This document shows positions 1-5,715 of a stretch of DNA of 6,475 nt, in pieces. A program made the position numbers and the translations under genes. This stretch comes from JARROD01 sp037384225 (GTDB lineage: Bacteria; Pseudomonadota; Gammaproteobacteria; Pseudomonadales; Cellvibrionaceae): NCBI GenBank assembly GCA_037384225.1, contig JARROD010000416.1, positions 1 to 6,475 of the forward strand, read 5' to 3'. Positions within the stretch are counted from its first letter, which is position 1. Every line of letters begins with the position of its first letter. The notes below the pieces were generated by a model. It was not told the origin of the DNA, did no database searches, and saw only the letters and a list, made by a program, of their open reading frames with translations.

Positions 1-310
1 TCAGACAGCTTTCACTGATGGAAAATCGATCTGCAAATCCATCAGACATCCAGAGCAGAAACTGCACGAGAGTCTGCTCCTGCGGCGCGATCAGGTAAGG
101 CAGACCGTGAAGATAAAGATTGTTTTCCCCAAGGGATTCACCGTGGTAGGACAAATATATCATGGCGCTATCCGCACCCTTTCCATAGGACTCGAGTACC
201 TCGATTGTCTGGGATAAAAAATAATCCATATAGAGAATCGTGTTGTCATAGGCATTGCGGATTTCCGCCTGGCTGCACTTTTGCAGCTGAACATAATGAC
301 AGGCCGGCTG
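1..310 (-). pseudogene. eptA: C-terminal remnant of EptA-like phosphoethanolamine transferase, 5'-truncated, runs off left edge
   Basis: The minus strand reads open from about 310 to the edge without a stop and gives the catalytic C-terminal half of an EptA-family (sulfatase-fold) lipid A phosphoethanolamine transferase. Recognisable blocks in order are PAC, NAYDNTILYMDYFLSQTI, HGESLGENNLYLHGLPY, IAPQEQT and LLWMSDGF. In the family these inner-membrane enzymes transfer phosphoethanolamine from phosphatidylethanolamine to lipid A, using Zn and a catalytic Thr, and change polymyxin sensitivity. The first ~370 residues (membrane domain, nucleophile Thr) are absent: the matching frame meets a TGA shortly before PAC. 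The signature SDHGES reads SYHGES, so the metal-ligand Asp is Tyr (TAC). ENG has become ENN, and the usual Pro before the FLLW block reads Gln. Truncation plus loss of a ligand indicates a dead fragment. Family recognition is firm, and pseudogene status is well supported unless a frame error is involved. Confidence 0.85.
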
Positions 311-355
311 TCTTTTTAACGATACACTAAGACTTTTTGGACTGGCTCAACCTGA

Positions 356-664
356 AAAAAGTCATCGGTATTTAATATCTGGTCAACAGCGGCTTGGCTT
401 AAACTCAATATTGATATTTCGGGCTCTGAAAGTGAATATAAAAATTCATTGGATGCCCCCAGTTTGATAGCGCCTGACACCAATATTGAGTTAAATGGGA
501 ATGTGCTGACCATTAATATTATGAAAGAAAAAATTACTGAAACGGATGAGAAGCAGCATTATCCTATAAAGCATCACGCTTGCCGCTTTCAGCGGATAAT
601 ATTATTACCTGATGATGCTGTCGCCAACAATCTAGACGACCGATTCCTGAAGAACCGTTTTTAG
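356..664 (+). pseudogene. Hsp20 / alpha-crystallin small heat-shock protein remnant
   Basis: The frame is open from the codon after a TGA at 353-355 to TAG at 662-664. It gives a degenerate alpha-crystallin domain: LKLNIDISGSESEY (the usual LDI-E-EY opening strand), IELNGNVLTI (the ELxGNxLTI strand), KEKITETDEK (the usual GEKK-E-EEK loop), FQRIILLPDDA (the FxRxxxLPxdA strand) and FLKN (the start of FKNGVL). Hsp20 proteins are cytoplasmic ATP-independent holdase chaperones. Conserved positions are lost: the Gly of SGEK is Met, the YGSF Gly is gone, and the PGV block is unrecognisable. No start codon with an SD or N-terminal region precedes it. KNGVL breaks into KNRF-stop; continuing in frame gives CSPPTPQSKYP and a second stop near 697. 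TTG at 449 could start translation but would yield only a fragment. A minus-strand ORF at 316-513 is its shadow. Confidence 0.8.
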
Positions 665-723
665 TGTTCACCACCAACCCCTCAAAGTAAATATCCCTAA
701 TATATTTGTATTTTTTTCTACAG

Positions 724-742
724 CTACCTATATATTAGGTAG
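724..742. repeat. Short perfect inverted repeat (7 bp arms)
   Basis: CTACCTA (724-730), a 5 nt TATAT spacer, then TAGGTAG (736-742), making a 19 bp palindromic site in AT-rich DNA. It could be an operator-like dyad or a chance hairpin. No adjacent gene start makes a regulatory role evident. Confidence 0.4.
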
Positions 743-799
743 TCATCATTTGGTAATCGAACAAAAACCGATAGCTTTTTCAAAAATATAATTATTTAA

Positions 800-859
800 A
801 TATCGCTAAATAAAATCGACCATAAATTTTTCAAAATATTGCTAAATGAAGTCAATCAT
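800..859. repeat. Imperfect 24 bp direct repeat, two copies
   Basis: Copies at 800-823 and 836-859 match at 19 of 24 positions, and all five differences are transitions. Both are preceded by a TTTTTCAAAA string (776-785 and 827-836). This looks like a decayed duplication in the AT-rich spacer just left of the MITE. No function is evident. Confidence 0.5.
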
Positions 860-890
860 TTATTAATAACTGACATAAACCGTCCGCGGC

Positions 891-1101
891 TATACCCAAA
901 GCGTTTGAGATTTAGGTGTGCAGAGTGCGTCAATTTTTGTTCCCCCTTCTTTTAATAGCAGGGGGCGCGACGTCGCTGCATGGTAGGCCCCATGTGAGGG
1001 CGCTAGCGCCGCGAATGCCTGGAGCGGCTGGACGAAGCAACGCTGCCAGGGACAAAAAGGGGCGTGCTCTGTGCACCTAAATCTCAAACGCTTTGGGTAT
1101 A
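891..1101. mobile_element. MITE-like palindromic element, ~211 bp, 28 bp perfect terminal inverted repeats
   Basis: The left terminus (891-918) starts TATACCCAAAGCG and the right terminus (1074-1101) is its exact reverse complement ending CGCTTTGGGTATA. Homology continues inward to about position 944 on the left, with mostly transition differences and one small gap. The outermost bases are TA on both sides, which fits TA-targeting IS630/mariner-type elements, although a TA duplication cannot be separated from the palindromic end. The core is GC-rich and structured: GCGACGTCGC (967-976), GGCGCTAGCGCC (999-1010), a C5/G5 hairpin (942-946 with 961-965) and a bulged CCTGG/CCAGG stem (1019-1050). 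No transposase is encoded. A 65-residue minus-strand ORF (890-1087) spans the element and is probably spurious. The right end lies 50 bp before the protease ATG, so its leader or promoter is in or beside the element. Confidence 0.8.
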
Positions 1102-1138
1102 TTTATCCGACACATTCATTTTTCACATTTGACAAAAA

Positions 1139-1143
1139 AGGAG
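1139..1143 (+). promoter_or_regulatory. Shine-Dalgarno site fixing the M4 protease start
   Basis: AGGAG ends 8 nt before ATG at 1152 and follows an A-run, which is ideal spacing. It supports ATG 1152 over the upstream in-frame GTG at 1071. That GTG lies inside the MITE terminal repeat and would put 27 residues without signal-peptide character ahead of a good signal peptide. Confidence 0.8.
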
Positions 1144-1151
1144 CTTTATTT

Positions 1152-2798
1152 ATGCCAATACAAAAATATTTGTTACCATTTCACGCGCTTACATCCTGCG
1201 TACTACTGATTACGCTATCGCCCCCCATGCTTGCAGCAAACATAGTCAAGGGAACAACATTGACAAGTCAGGTAGCCAAAAAACTGTATGAGCAGAATAC
1301 TAAAAACAATATTTCAAAGGCGGAAGAATACAGAAAGGCCCTGGGATTAGAAGCTGAAAACACTCTATCCGCGAAAAAAACAACTACCGACAGAAGCGGA
1401 AACTTACATACCCGATACCAACAGATCTTCAATAATATTCCGGTGTGGGGGCATGAAATAATTCTACATGAGGACAATCAGGGCAAACTGCGCGGCATAA
1501 GTGGCAATCTTGTAAAGAACATCTCTCATGATTTTTCCTCCCCTCAGTCATTATTATCCAAATATACCTCAACCGACGCTTTACACTTTGCCAAGCAGGC
1601 ATATAGCGAAGACAGGAACATCACTACTGATGCAAGCCTATATGAAAATGAACAAAGTGAGTTAGTTATCTATATTGATGACGATCAAACTGCACAGCTT
1701 GTTTATTACGTTAATTTTTACACTGACTCAACGGCTGGCGGACAACCGGCAAGACCCTACTTCCTGATCGATGCCCAATCACTCACTATCATTAAACAGT
1801 GGGAAGGCCTGACCCATGTCAAAGTCGGTACAGGACCTGGAGGCAATATCAAAACAGGACGCTATGAATACGGTACGGACTTTGACAAACTCGATGTCAG
1901 TGTAAATGGCTCAACTTGCGCAATGTCAAACAACCATGTTAAAAGCGTCAATCTCAATCACGGCACCTCGGGAAGTACAGCATACTCCTATACCTGTAAT
2001 AGAAATACATTCCAACAAATCAATGGTGCTTATTCTCCCATCAATGACGCCCACTATTTTGGCGGCGTAATATATGACATGTATAGCAACTGGTTCGATA
2101 CTGCACCACTGAGATTTCAACTGAGCATGCGTGTACACTACAAAAACAATTATGAAAATGCTTTCTGGAATGGTTCATCCATGAACTTTGGCGATGGCGG
2201 TACAACCTTTTATCCTTTGGTTTCCCTGGATGTCAGTACCCACGAAGTAAGCCACGGTTTTACAGAACATAATTCCGGCCTTATCTACTCCGGTCAATCG
2301 GGGGGAATCAATGAGTCCTTTTCCGATATGGCGGGAGAGGCGGCGGAATTTTACCTTTACGGGAGTAATGATTGGCTCGTAGGCGCGGACATTTACAAAG
2401 CAGCAAGCGGGGCCTTGCGGTATATGAATGATCCACCTGCGGATGGCCATTCGATCGATCACGCCGATCAGTATTACGACGGTTTGGATGTTCACTATAG
2501 CAGCGGCGTGTTCAACAAGGCTTTTTACTTACTAGCCACAACTTCGGGATGGGATACACGAAAAGCTTTTGACGTCATGGTGAGGGCAAACCAAAATTAC
2601 TGGACACCTTCCACGGATTTTGTCGACGGCGCCTGCGGCGCAATCAATGCGGCCAATGATAGCTATTACGATTTTATGGATGTTCACGCTGCGTTTACCG
2701 CCGTGGGCGTGGAGTGCGGGACACTTCCAACACCCGCTATAGCCTGGCTACCGGCCGTGTTACATTTGATATTGGCTCATTTTATGTTTGTCGCATAA
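1152..2798 (+). CDS. Secreted M4-family zinc metalloprotease (vibriolysin/pseudolysin type) preproprotein
   Basis: This 548-residue protein has a signal peptide (1-28, cut likely after MLA), an FTP/PepSY-type inhibitory propeptide (about 29-221; RYQQIFNNIPVWG at 88-100) and an M4 catalytic domain starting near 222-226 before GPGGN. Zinc ligands are H364 and H368 of HEVSH and E388 of NESFSD; E365 is the catalytic base and H448 in DVHYSSG is the transition-state His. Cys pairs C256/C282 and C495/C522 match the two disulfides of pseudolysin. The expected product is a type II-secreted extracellular endopeptidase cleaving before hydrophobic residues, self-processed from its propeptide. The catalytic domain is complete, ending at VGVEC (518-522). 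After it come 26 residues ending IAWLPAVLHLILAHFMFVA, unlike the short pseudolysin end or the PPC domain often seen in vibriolysins. Another frame over 2711-2806 looks more protein-like, hinting at a frameshift or fusion there. It is preceded by the MITE and probably active. Confidence 0.93.
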   Translation: MPIQKYLLPFHALTSCVLLITLSPPMLAANIVKGTTLTSQVAKKLYEQNTKNNISKAEEYRKALGLEAENTLSAKKTTTDRSGNLHTRYQQIFNNIPVWGHEIILHEDNQGKLRGISGNLVKNISHDFSSPQSLLSKYTSTDALHFAKQAYSEDRNITTDASLYENEQSELVIYIDDDQTAQLVYYVNFYTDSTAGGQPARPYFLIDAQSLTIIKQWEGLTHVKVGTGPGGNIKTGRYEYGTDFDKLDVSVNGSTCAMSNNHVKSVNLNHGTSGSTAYSYTCNRNTFQQINGAYSPINDAHYFGGVIYDMYSNWFDTAPLRFQLSMRVHYKNNYENAFWNGSSMNFGDGGTTFYPLVSLDVSTHEVSHGFTEHNSGLIYSGQSGGINESFSDMAGEAAEFYLYGSNDWLVGADIYKAASGALRYMNDPPADGHSIDHADQYYDGLDVHYSSGVFNKAFYLLATTSGWDTRKAFDVMVRANQNYWTPSTDFVDGACGAINAANDSYYDFMDVHAAFTAVGVECGTLPTPAIAWLPAVLHLILAHFMFVA

Positions 2799-2916
2799 CG
2801 GTCTAGAAACTTCAATGTGTTAAGCCACCTAAGTACCTCTTTTCTTTCTGTCGGTTTCAAACAATATGGAGTCAACTAGACCACGATAAAGTACCTTTAC
2901 AAAAAAGGAAACCGCT
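2799..2916. promoter_or_regulatory. Protease-small protein intergenic region with separated inverted repeat
   Basis: GGTCTAG (2800-2806) and CTAGACC (2876-2882) form 7 bp arms 69 nt apart, and CGGTTTC (2852-2858) pairs with GAAACCG (2909-2915), the latter next to the next ATG. AAGTACCT occurs twice (about 2830 and 2889). There is no hairpin plus T-run, so no clear intrinsic terminator follows the protease. A weak -10-like GATAAA lies at 2885-2890. Regulatory meaning is speculative. Confidence 0.3.
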
Positions 2917-3234
2917 ATGAATAAATCATTAAAATTACTATTATTGTCAGCATCACTTTTTTTATCCCAGCTGACCTACGCTATTTGTGTCCAAAACAAT
3001 AATTCTCTCAATGGCCTGGTGGGATTGGATAACTCAAAGGGTATGGTGTATGCCACTACAACCTCAAGCACCAATGAATGTTCATGCAGGCATGTTAGAT
3101 TCAGAGAGCAGAATACAGATACCAAAATGGCATTGAGTATTCTGCTTTCCGCGAAAGTCACCAACCAAAAAGTTCGAATTGACCTGCTTGATGAAGGTGA
3201 TTGCGATTCGGCTTATAGAGTGTATTTACATTAA
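2917..3234 (+). CDS. Small secreted four-cysteine protein of unknown function
   Basis: This 105-residue protein starts at an ATG with AAGGAA (2905-2910) 6 nt upstream. It has a clear Sec signal peptide (MNKSLKLLLL, hydrophobic core, TYA at 20-22, cut before ICVQ), leaving a mature chain of about 83 residues. Four cysteines (C24, C55, C57, C96) could form two disulfides; a CSC pair sits at 55-57. The mature part has Thr/Ser-rich stretches, a conserved-looking block DTKMALSILLSAK (68-80) and a C-terminal DCDSAYRVYLH. I do not recognise a named family. The layout resembles compact exported beta-rich proteins, but no function should be assigned. It lies 118 bp after the protease on the same strand with a nearly identical SD leader (ACAAAAAAGGA), so shared expression is possible but unproven. 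Coding status is well supported by signal peptide and SD. Confidence 0.8.
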   Translation: MNKSLKLLLLSASLFLSQLTYAICVQNNNSLNGLVGLDNSKGMVYATTTSSTNECSCRHVRFREQNTDTKMALSILLSAKVTNQKVRIDLLDEGDCDSAYRVYLH

Positions 3235-3255
3235 CAGTGTATTAATGCACCCTAA

Positions 3256-3277
3256 GGCCCGCCATTTTCTGCGGGCC
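3256..3277. terminator. GC-rich hairpin between convergent genes, possible bidirectional terminator
   Basis: GGCCCGC (3256-3262), an 8 nt loop, then GCGGGCC (3271-3277) make a perfect 7 bp GC stem. It lies 21 bp after the small secreted gene and 60 bp beyond the stop of the convergent cytochrome gene. No T-run follows on either strand, so termination is inferred from strength and position only. Confidence 0.45.
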
Positions 3278-3337
3278 GCGCCTGACTGTAAACGTCTGGA
3301 GGGCTTTCTATCAGCAACCTCTATTTATTACACTGCA

Positions 3338-4540
3338 TTAGAATACTGCATCTGCAAAGCTGACACCTACCGGTACACACCAGATGCTTACCCGATCCAG
3401 GTCATCCAGTGTTTTATTTTCTGGAAGCTGGACGATGAAGCTCTCACCTTCATAACCCACTCGGTTAACCAGATTTTTGCCCATGCTGAACCCACCTCTA
3501 TATTCGGATCCAATACCGCCGTAAACGTGCACATCTATTCCTTCCCCATCATAATAAAAGCTATCCACTCTTATACTGCAGTCGTCAATGATCGTTGCTA
3601 TACCCTGTATGTCGTGAAAATGCATCTCGAAGGGCGCGACCTGTCCAATTTTTGGGTGCGTTGAACTGCACTCGCGCTGCGCGGGTTCGTCATTGTCTTC
3701 ATCTCCACCGCCTTCATTGGGGTCCTGTGTTGTGCCGAGTAAAAAGGATATTACATCGACCAATTGTGCATCGCTGATTCTATCCTGGCCCCAAAATGGC
3801 ATGCGTCCCCCCGCCAAATCAGGGTAAACGACACTATCCGATCTGCCACTCAGGCGAACTTTTGTCGCAACGTAGTTGGCGTCATCCACAAAGCCTCGCA
3901 GATCCGGGGCACGTTCTGTCCCTTGCGCGCTCTCACCGTGACAAACAATACAACGCTCATTAAATAGGTTTTCCCCTGCGACGGGGTCGCCACCCGCATC
4001 CCCGGCATCGGTAAACTCCAATGGCGTTGCGAATTGTATTGTAATCGATTCAGCCACTCCCTCGCCCTCGTCCTGATCGTCAATATATGCTTTAAGCGCC
4101 TGAAAATCTTCAGATTCCGAGGTCCATGGCGTAGGTACGACCATCCATTCCGTGAGGCATACATTGGCAGCTTCCAGGAATGTGGTCAGTTGTCCATTTT
4201 TAAAATCCTGACGTCGCAAGGCATTTCCAATTGGATGCCCTGGCCGAACCAGGCCATCTTCCGCGGGTTCGCTCAGGGCATGACAGGTAGCGCAAGCGAA
4301 AGTGTTGCCGTTTTCATTCGGCATGGCATACACCAGCTTACCTCTGGTTAACTGTGCCTCTTCGCCCTGATCTCCCTGATCTCCCTGATCGCCCTGATCT
4401 CCCTGATCGCTACTTTCATCCCCGACGGGAGCTGGATTCTGGCTGGATGAATCGCTTCCACCCCCACCCCCACCCCCACAGGCCACCAAAACGATAGATA
4501 ATAAAGTTGAAAAAACTATTGGAACAATTCGATTAAACAT
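3338..4540 (-). CDS. Di-heme cytochrome c lipoprotein with C-terminal DM13 domain
   Basis: This 400-residue protein starts at ATG 4538-4540, with GAGAG about 6 nt upstream. A type II signal ends in the lipobox LVAC (18-21), so C21 is lipidated. A poly-Gly run (22-28), a Ser/Asp linker and (DQG)5 (45-59) follow as a flexible tether. Cytochrome c domain 1 covers about 65-157, with CATCH (83-87) and M133 as likely sixth ligand; domain 2 covers about 184-270, with CIVCH (197-201) and M247 in GRMPFWG. After an acidic linker (273-286) comes a DM13 domain (about 295-400): MHFHDIQGIATIIDD, FYYDGEGIDVHVY, VQLPENKTLDDLDRVSIWC, with C321 and C388 as conserved-type cysteines. DM13 has been proposed as a redox or electron-transfer domain. 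The protein is inferred to relay electrons at the periplasmic or outer cell surface; the partner is unknown. Nothing suggests decay. It is monocistronic here and convergent to the small secreted gene. Confidence 0.9.
   Translation of the reverse strand: MFNRIVPIVFSTLLSIVLVACGGGGGGGSDSSSQNPAPVGDESSDQGDQGDQGDQGDQGEEAQLTRGKLVYAMPNENGNTFACATCHALSEPAEDGLVRPGHPIGNALRRQDFKNGQLTTFLEAANVCLTEWMVVPTPWTSESEDFQALKAYIDDQDEGEGVAESITIQFATPLEFTDAGDAGGDPVAGENLFNERCIVCHGESAQGTERAPDLRGFVDDANYVATKVRLSGRSDSVVYPDLAGGRMPFWGQDRISDAQLVDVISFLLGTTQDPNEGGGDEDNDEPAQRECSSTHPKIGQVAPFEMHFHDIQGIATIIDDCSIRVDSFYYDGEGIDVHVYGGIGSEYRGGFSMGKNLVNRVGYEGESFIVQLPENKTLDDLDRVSIWCVPVGVSFADAVF
4364..4408 (-). repeat. 9 bp tandem coding repeat encoding (DQG)5
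   Basis: Five in-frame 9 bp units, near-identical at DNA level (plus-strand units GATCTCCCT or GATCGCCCT), encode Asp-Gln-Gly repeats in the lipoprotein linker. Changes in unit number would keep the frame, so this is a likely length-variable spacer between the lipid anchor and the first heme domain. Confidence 0.8.
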
Positions 4541-4550
4541 GATGCACTCT

Positions 4551-4588
4551 CTAAAAGACCATTAACTGGCTAAAAGACCATTAACTGG
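4551..4588. repeat. Perfect 19 bp tandem duplication in the 5' leader of the cytochrome gene
   Basis: CTAAAAGACCATTAACTGG occurs at 4551-4569 and again, directly abutting, at 4570-4588 with no mismatch. It starts 11 bp upstream of the minus-strand ATG of the cytochrome-DM13 gene, so it lies in the leader or promoter-proximal region. It may be a recent slippage duplication or a paired binding site. Confidence 0.85.
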
Positions 4589-4769
4589 AAAGTTTATATT
4601 TATCGAGCCATTCTAATCGAACGACGGAGCTTAAACTTCACAAAAGTATAACAAAGAAGCCGAAATTACCGCTTGCACTCACTGTTTTCGGCCAGGGGAC
4701 ACTGCCGGTTTCGGAGCCTTCAGTAGGCGCGACTATTCGGTCTTCGGCAAGGAATGCACTTTAGGCGCA
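4589..4769. other. Intergenic region upstream of the cytochrome gene, no gene seen
   Basis: No convincing ORF is seen on either strand. On the minus strand an AT-rich patch around 4590-4615 contains a TATAAA-like -10 candidate without a good -35. Around 4760-4770 AATGC and GCATT form a small dyad. The promoter of the minus-strand cytochrome gene should lie here, but no element can be assigned with confidence. Confidence 0.4.
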
Positions 4770-4839
4770 TTGACTTTTTGGTCACTTTTCGCTGTTACGG
4801 CTAGAATGCAAAAAAATATTCATCCAGTTAAGGTGGAAT

Positions 4840-5064
4840 TTGTTGCAGCCGACTTTTATCCTTCCCCTGTTTCCGAAAAGATCAATAGGGCGCCAAGCGT
4901 GGCATATGACGACGCATTTCACTCTACCTCAAATTCCCAGTGGATGGCTTGCTCAAATCAAGGATCTGGATAAAGTACGCCTCGTTACTAACGATAACAG
5001 TTATGCTAAAACGCTCGGTTTAGAAACCGCTGGAACCTGGCGTATTCCTTTTAAGCATTATTAA
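4840..5064 (+). CDS. Unidentified small ORF, possibly the C-terminal remnant of a larger gene
   Basis: A 74-residue reading frame opens with TTG at 4840 preceded by AAGGTGG (4829-4835), or with ATG near 4903, and ends in three consecutive stops (TAA TAG TAG, 5062-5070). The last ~45 residues look like a real folded protein: IPSGWLAQIKDLDKVRLVTN, then YAKTLGLETAGTWRIPFKHY. The N-terminal part is less protein-like. Over 4770-4920 an overlapping frame (4770-4973) carries another plausible segment, HPVKVEFVAADFYPSPV. One explanation is a single older gene broken by a frameshift near 4900-4930. I do not recognise the family. Neither strand offers a better alternative. Confidence 0.35.
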   Translation: MLQPTFILPLFPKRSIGRQAWHMTTHFTLPQIPSGWLAQIKDLDKVRLVTNDNSYAKTLGLETAGTWRIPFKHY

Positions 5065-5093
5065 TAGTAGAAATGGATTTGCAATAAGAGTAC

Positions 5094-5317
5094 CTAAGGA
5101 ACGTACACGAAATAGACTCCCAATCCAAATTCCGGGTTAAATTCTTTTAAAGTTTTTATCGAGAAATACCCAACCACACAAATTGTAGCCAGCAAACCGA
5201 ACCAACAGACTCTACGCCCACAAACGCTCGGATAATGAGCGAGTAAAGAAACAGAATAACACACGCTTGATTTAAGTATTTTATCAAGTGGTATTCAGGC
5301 CAAACACCTTCATTCAT
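5094..5317 (-). pseudogene. Overlapping membrane-protein-like frames, possible frameshifted small gene
   Basis: Two minus-strand frames overlap. Frame A (ATG 5317, stop 5156-5158, 53 residues) has a GAAGG Shine-Dalgarno 7 nt upstream and starts MNEGVWPEYHLIKYLNQ, with a hydrophobic stretch VILFLYSLII. Frame C (GTG 5264 or open from about 5296, stop 5094-5096, about 56 residues) has a hydrophobic helix CWFGLLATICVVGYFSI followed by TLKEFNPEFGLGVYFVYVP, which looks like a genuine protein C-terminus. The ends may belong to one small membrane-protein gene joined by a frameshift between about 5170 and 5270, or frame A may be spurious. No family is recognised. It lies just downstream of the broken peptidase gene on the same strand. 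Confidence 0.3.
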
Positions 5318-5334
5318 GATAACGCCTTCGATTA

Positions 5335-5658
5335 TTAAGCCTGACTACCTACACGTTTGAAAACAACTCAATGCCAGAAATTTTTGCCACCTTCCTGATG
5401 GTGCTTAATGGACAGCAGCGCCACATCAGGCAGCGTACGCCATGACTCAAAAGGAATTTCGTCGGCAGAAGTTTCAACTCCGGCACTGGACAACATCTTC
5501 CTGACATACTGGGTACCAGACCAAAGCGCTTCATCTTCTGCATAAATACCCATACCGTTTGCTATGGCCTTCATTTCCGAATACGTCTTTCCCAGAATAT
5601 TGGCAACAGGCGCAATTGCGCACCCTGTGGTTTCATCCTGTATTACTGGCTTCAACAT
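5335..5658 (-). pseudogene. C39/papain-like cysteine peptidase-fold protein, interrupted by Trp-to-stop
   Basis: Start is ATG 5656-5658, chosen because GGAAGAG lies about 5 nt upstream; the longer frame from 5688 would bury that site in coding sequence. The frame gives 96 residues (MLKPVIQDETTGC, with the nucleophile-type Cys at 13; IAPVANILGK; GIYAEDEALW; RTLPDVALLSIK) and stops right after KNFWH. In related bacterial C39-like proteins as I recall them, the His is followed by WVVF and then a YVLD-type Asp block. Here the codon after FWH is TGA where TGG would give W, the next codons read VVFKRVGSQA, and then two TAA codons stand where Tyr would be expected. The frame therefore continues past the stop, showing a nonsense mutation in a once longer gene; the C-terminal Asp region is lost. 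The protein would have been cytoplasmic, as no signal peptide is present. The substrate is unknown. It lies 57 bp downstream of the broken GNAT on the same strand. Confidence 0.72.
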
Positions 5659-5715
5659 TGGCTCTTCCTTCATATACCCAAAAGGCACAGAGCCTGCAGC
5701 GTCAGATTGAAAACT

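Larger units (their letters stand above)
665..890. other. AT-rich intergenic spacer
   Basis: No credible coding sequence is seen on either strand. The segment is strongly AT-rich, unlike the flanking genes. It contains a short hairpin (724-742) and an imperfect direct repeat (800-823 and 836-859), listed separately. The T-run at about 711-717 lies before the hairpin on the plus strand, so the hairpin is not a canonical terminator for either strand. It could be relaxed remnant DNA left of the MITE. Confidence 0.5.

Noticed and set aside
316..513. 65-residue minus-strand ORF
   Set aside because: It is antisense to the hsp20 remnant, whose plus-strand reading matches a known family far better.
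724..742. Intrinsic terminator for the hsp20 remnant
   Set aside because: The stem is AT-rich and the T-run precedes it, so it does not have terminator form.
890..1087. 65-residue minus-strand ORF spanning the MITE
   Set aside because: It is encoded almost wholly by the inverted-repeat element, lacks an SD-supported start and shows no domain; best read as a by-product of the palindrome.
1129..1134. TTGACA as a -35 promoter element of the protease
   Set aside because: It is only 18 nt before the ATG and overlaps the SD leader, leaving no room for a -10 and transcript start.
1071..1151. Upstream GTG start adding 27 residues to the protease
   Set aside because: The GTG lies inside the MITE terminal repeat, has no SD, and would place extra residues before a clear signal peptide; ATG 1152 has an ideal AGGAG.
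2175..2495. 106-residue minus-strand ORF inside the protease gene
   Set aside because: Antisense shadow of the M4 catalytic domain, with no independent start or domain evidence.
3179..4351. Plus-strand ORFs (such as 3179-3664 and 4034-4351) opposite the cytochrome gene
   Set aside because: The minus-strand frame carries lipobox, two heme motifs and DM13; the plus frames are shadows.
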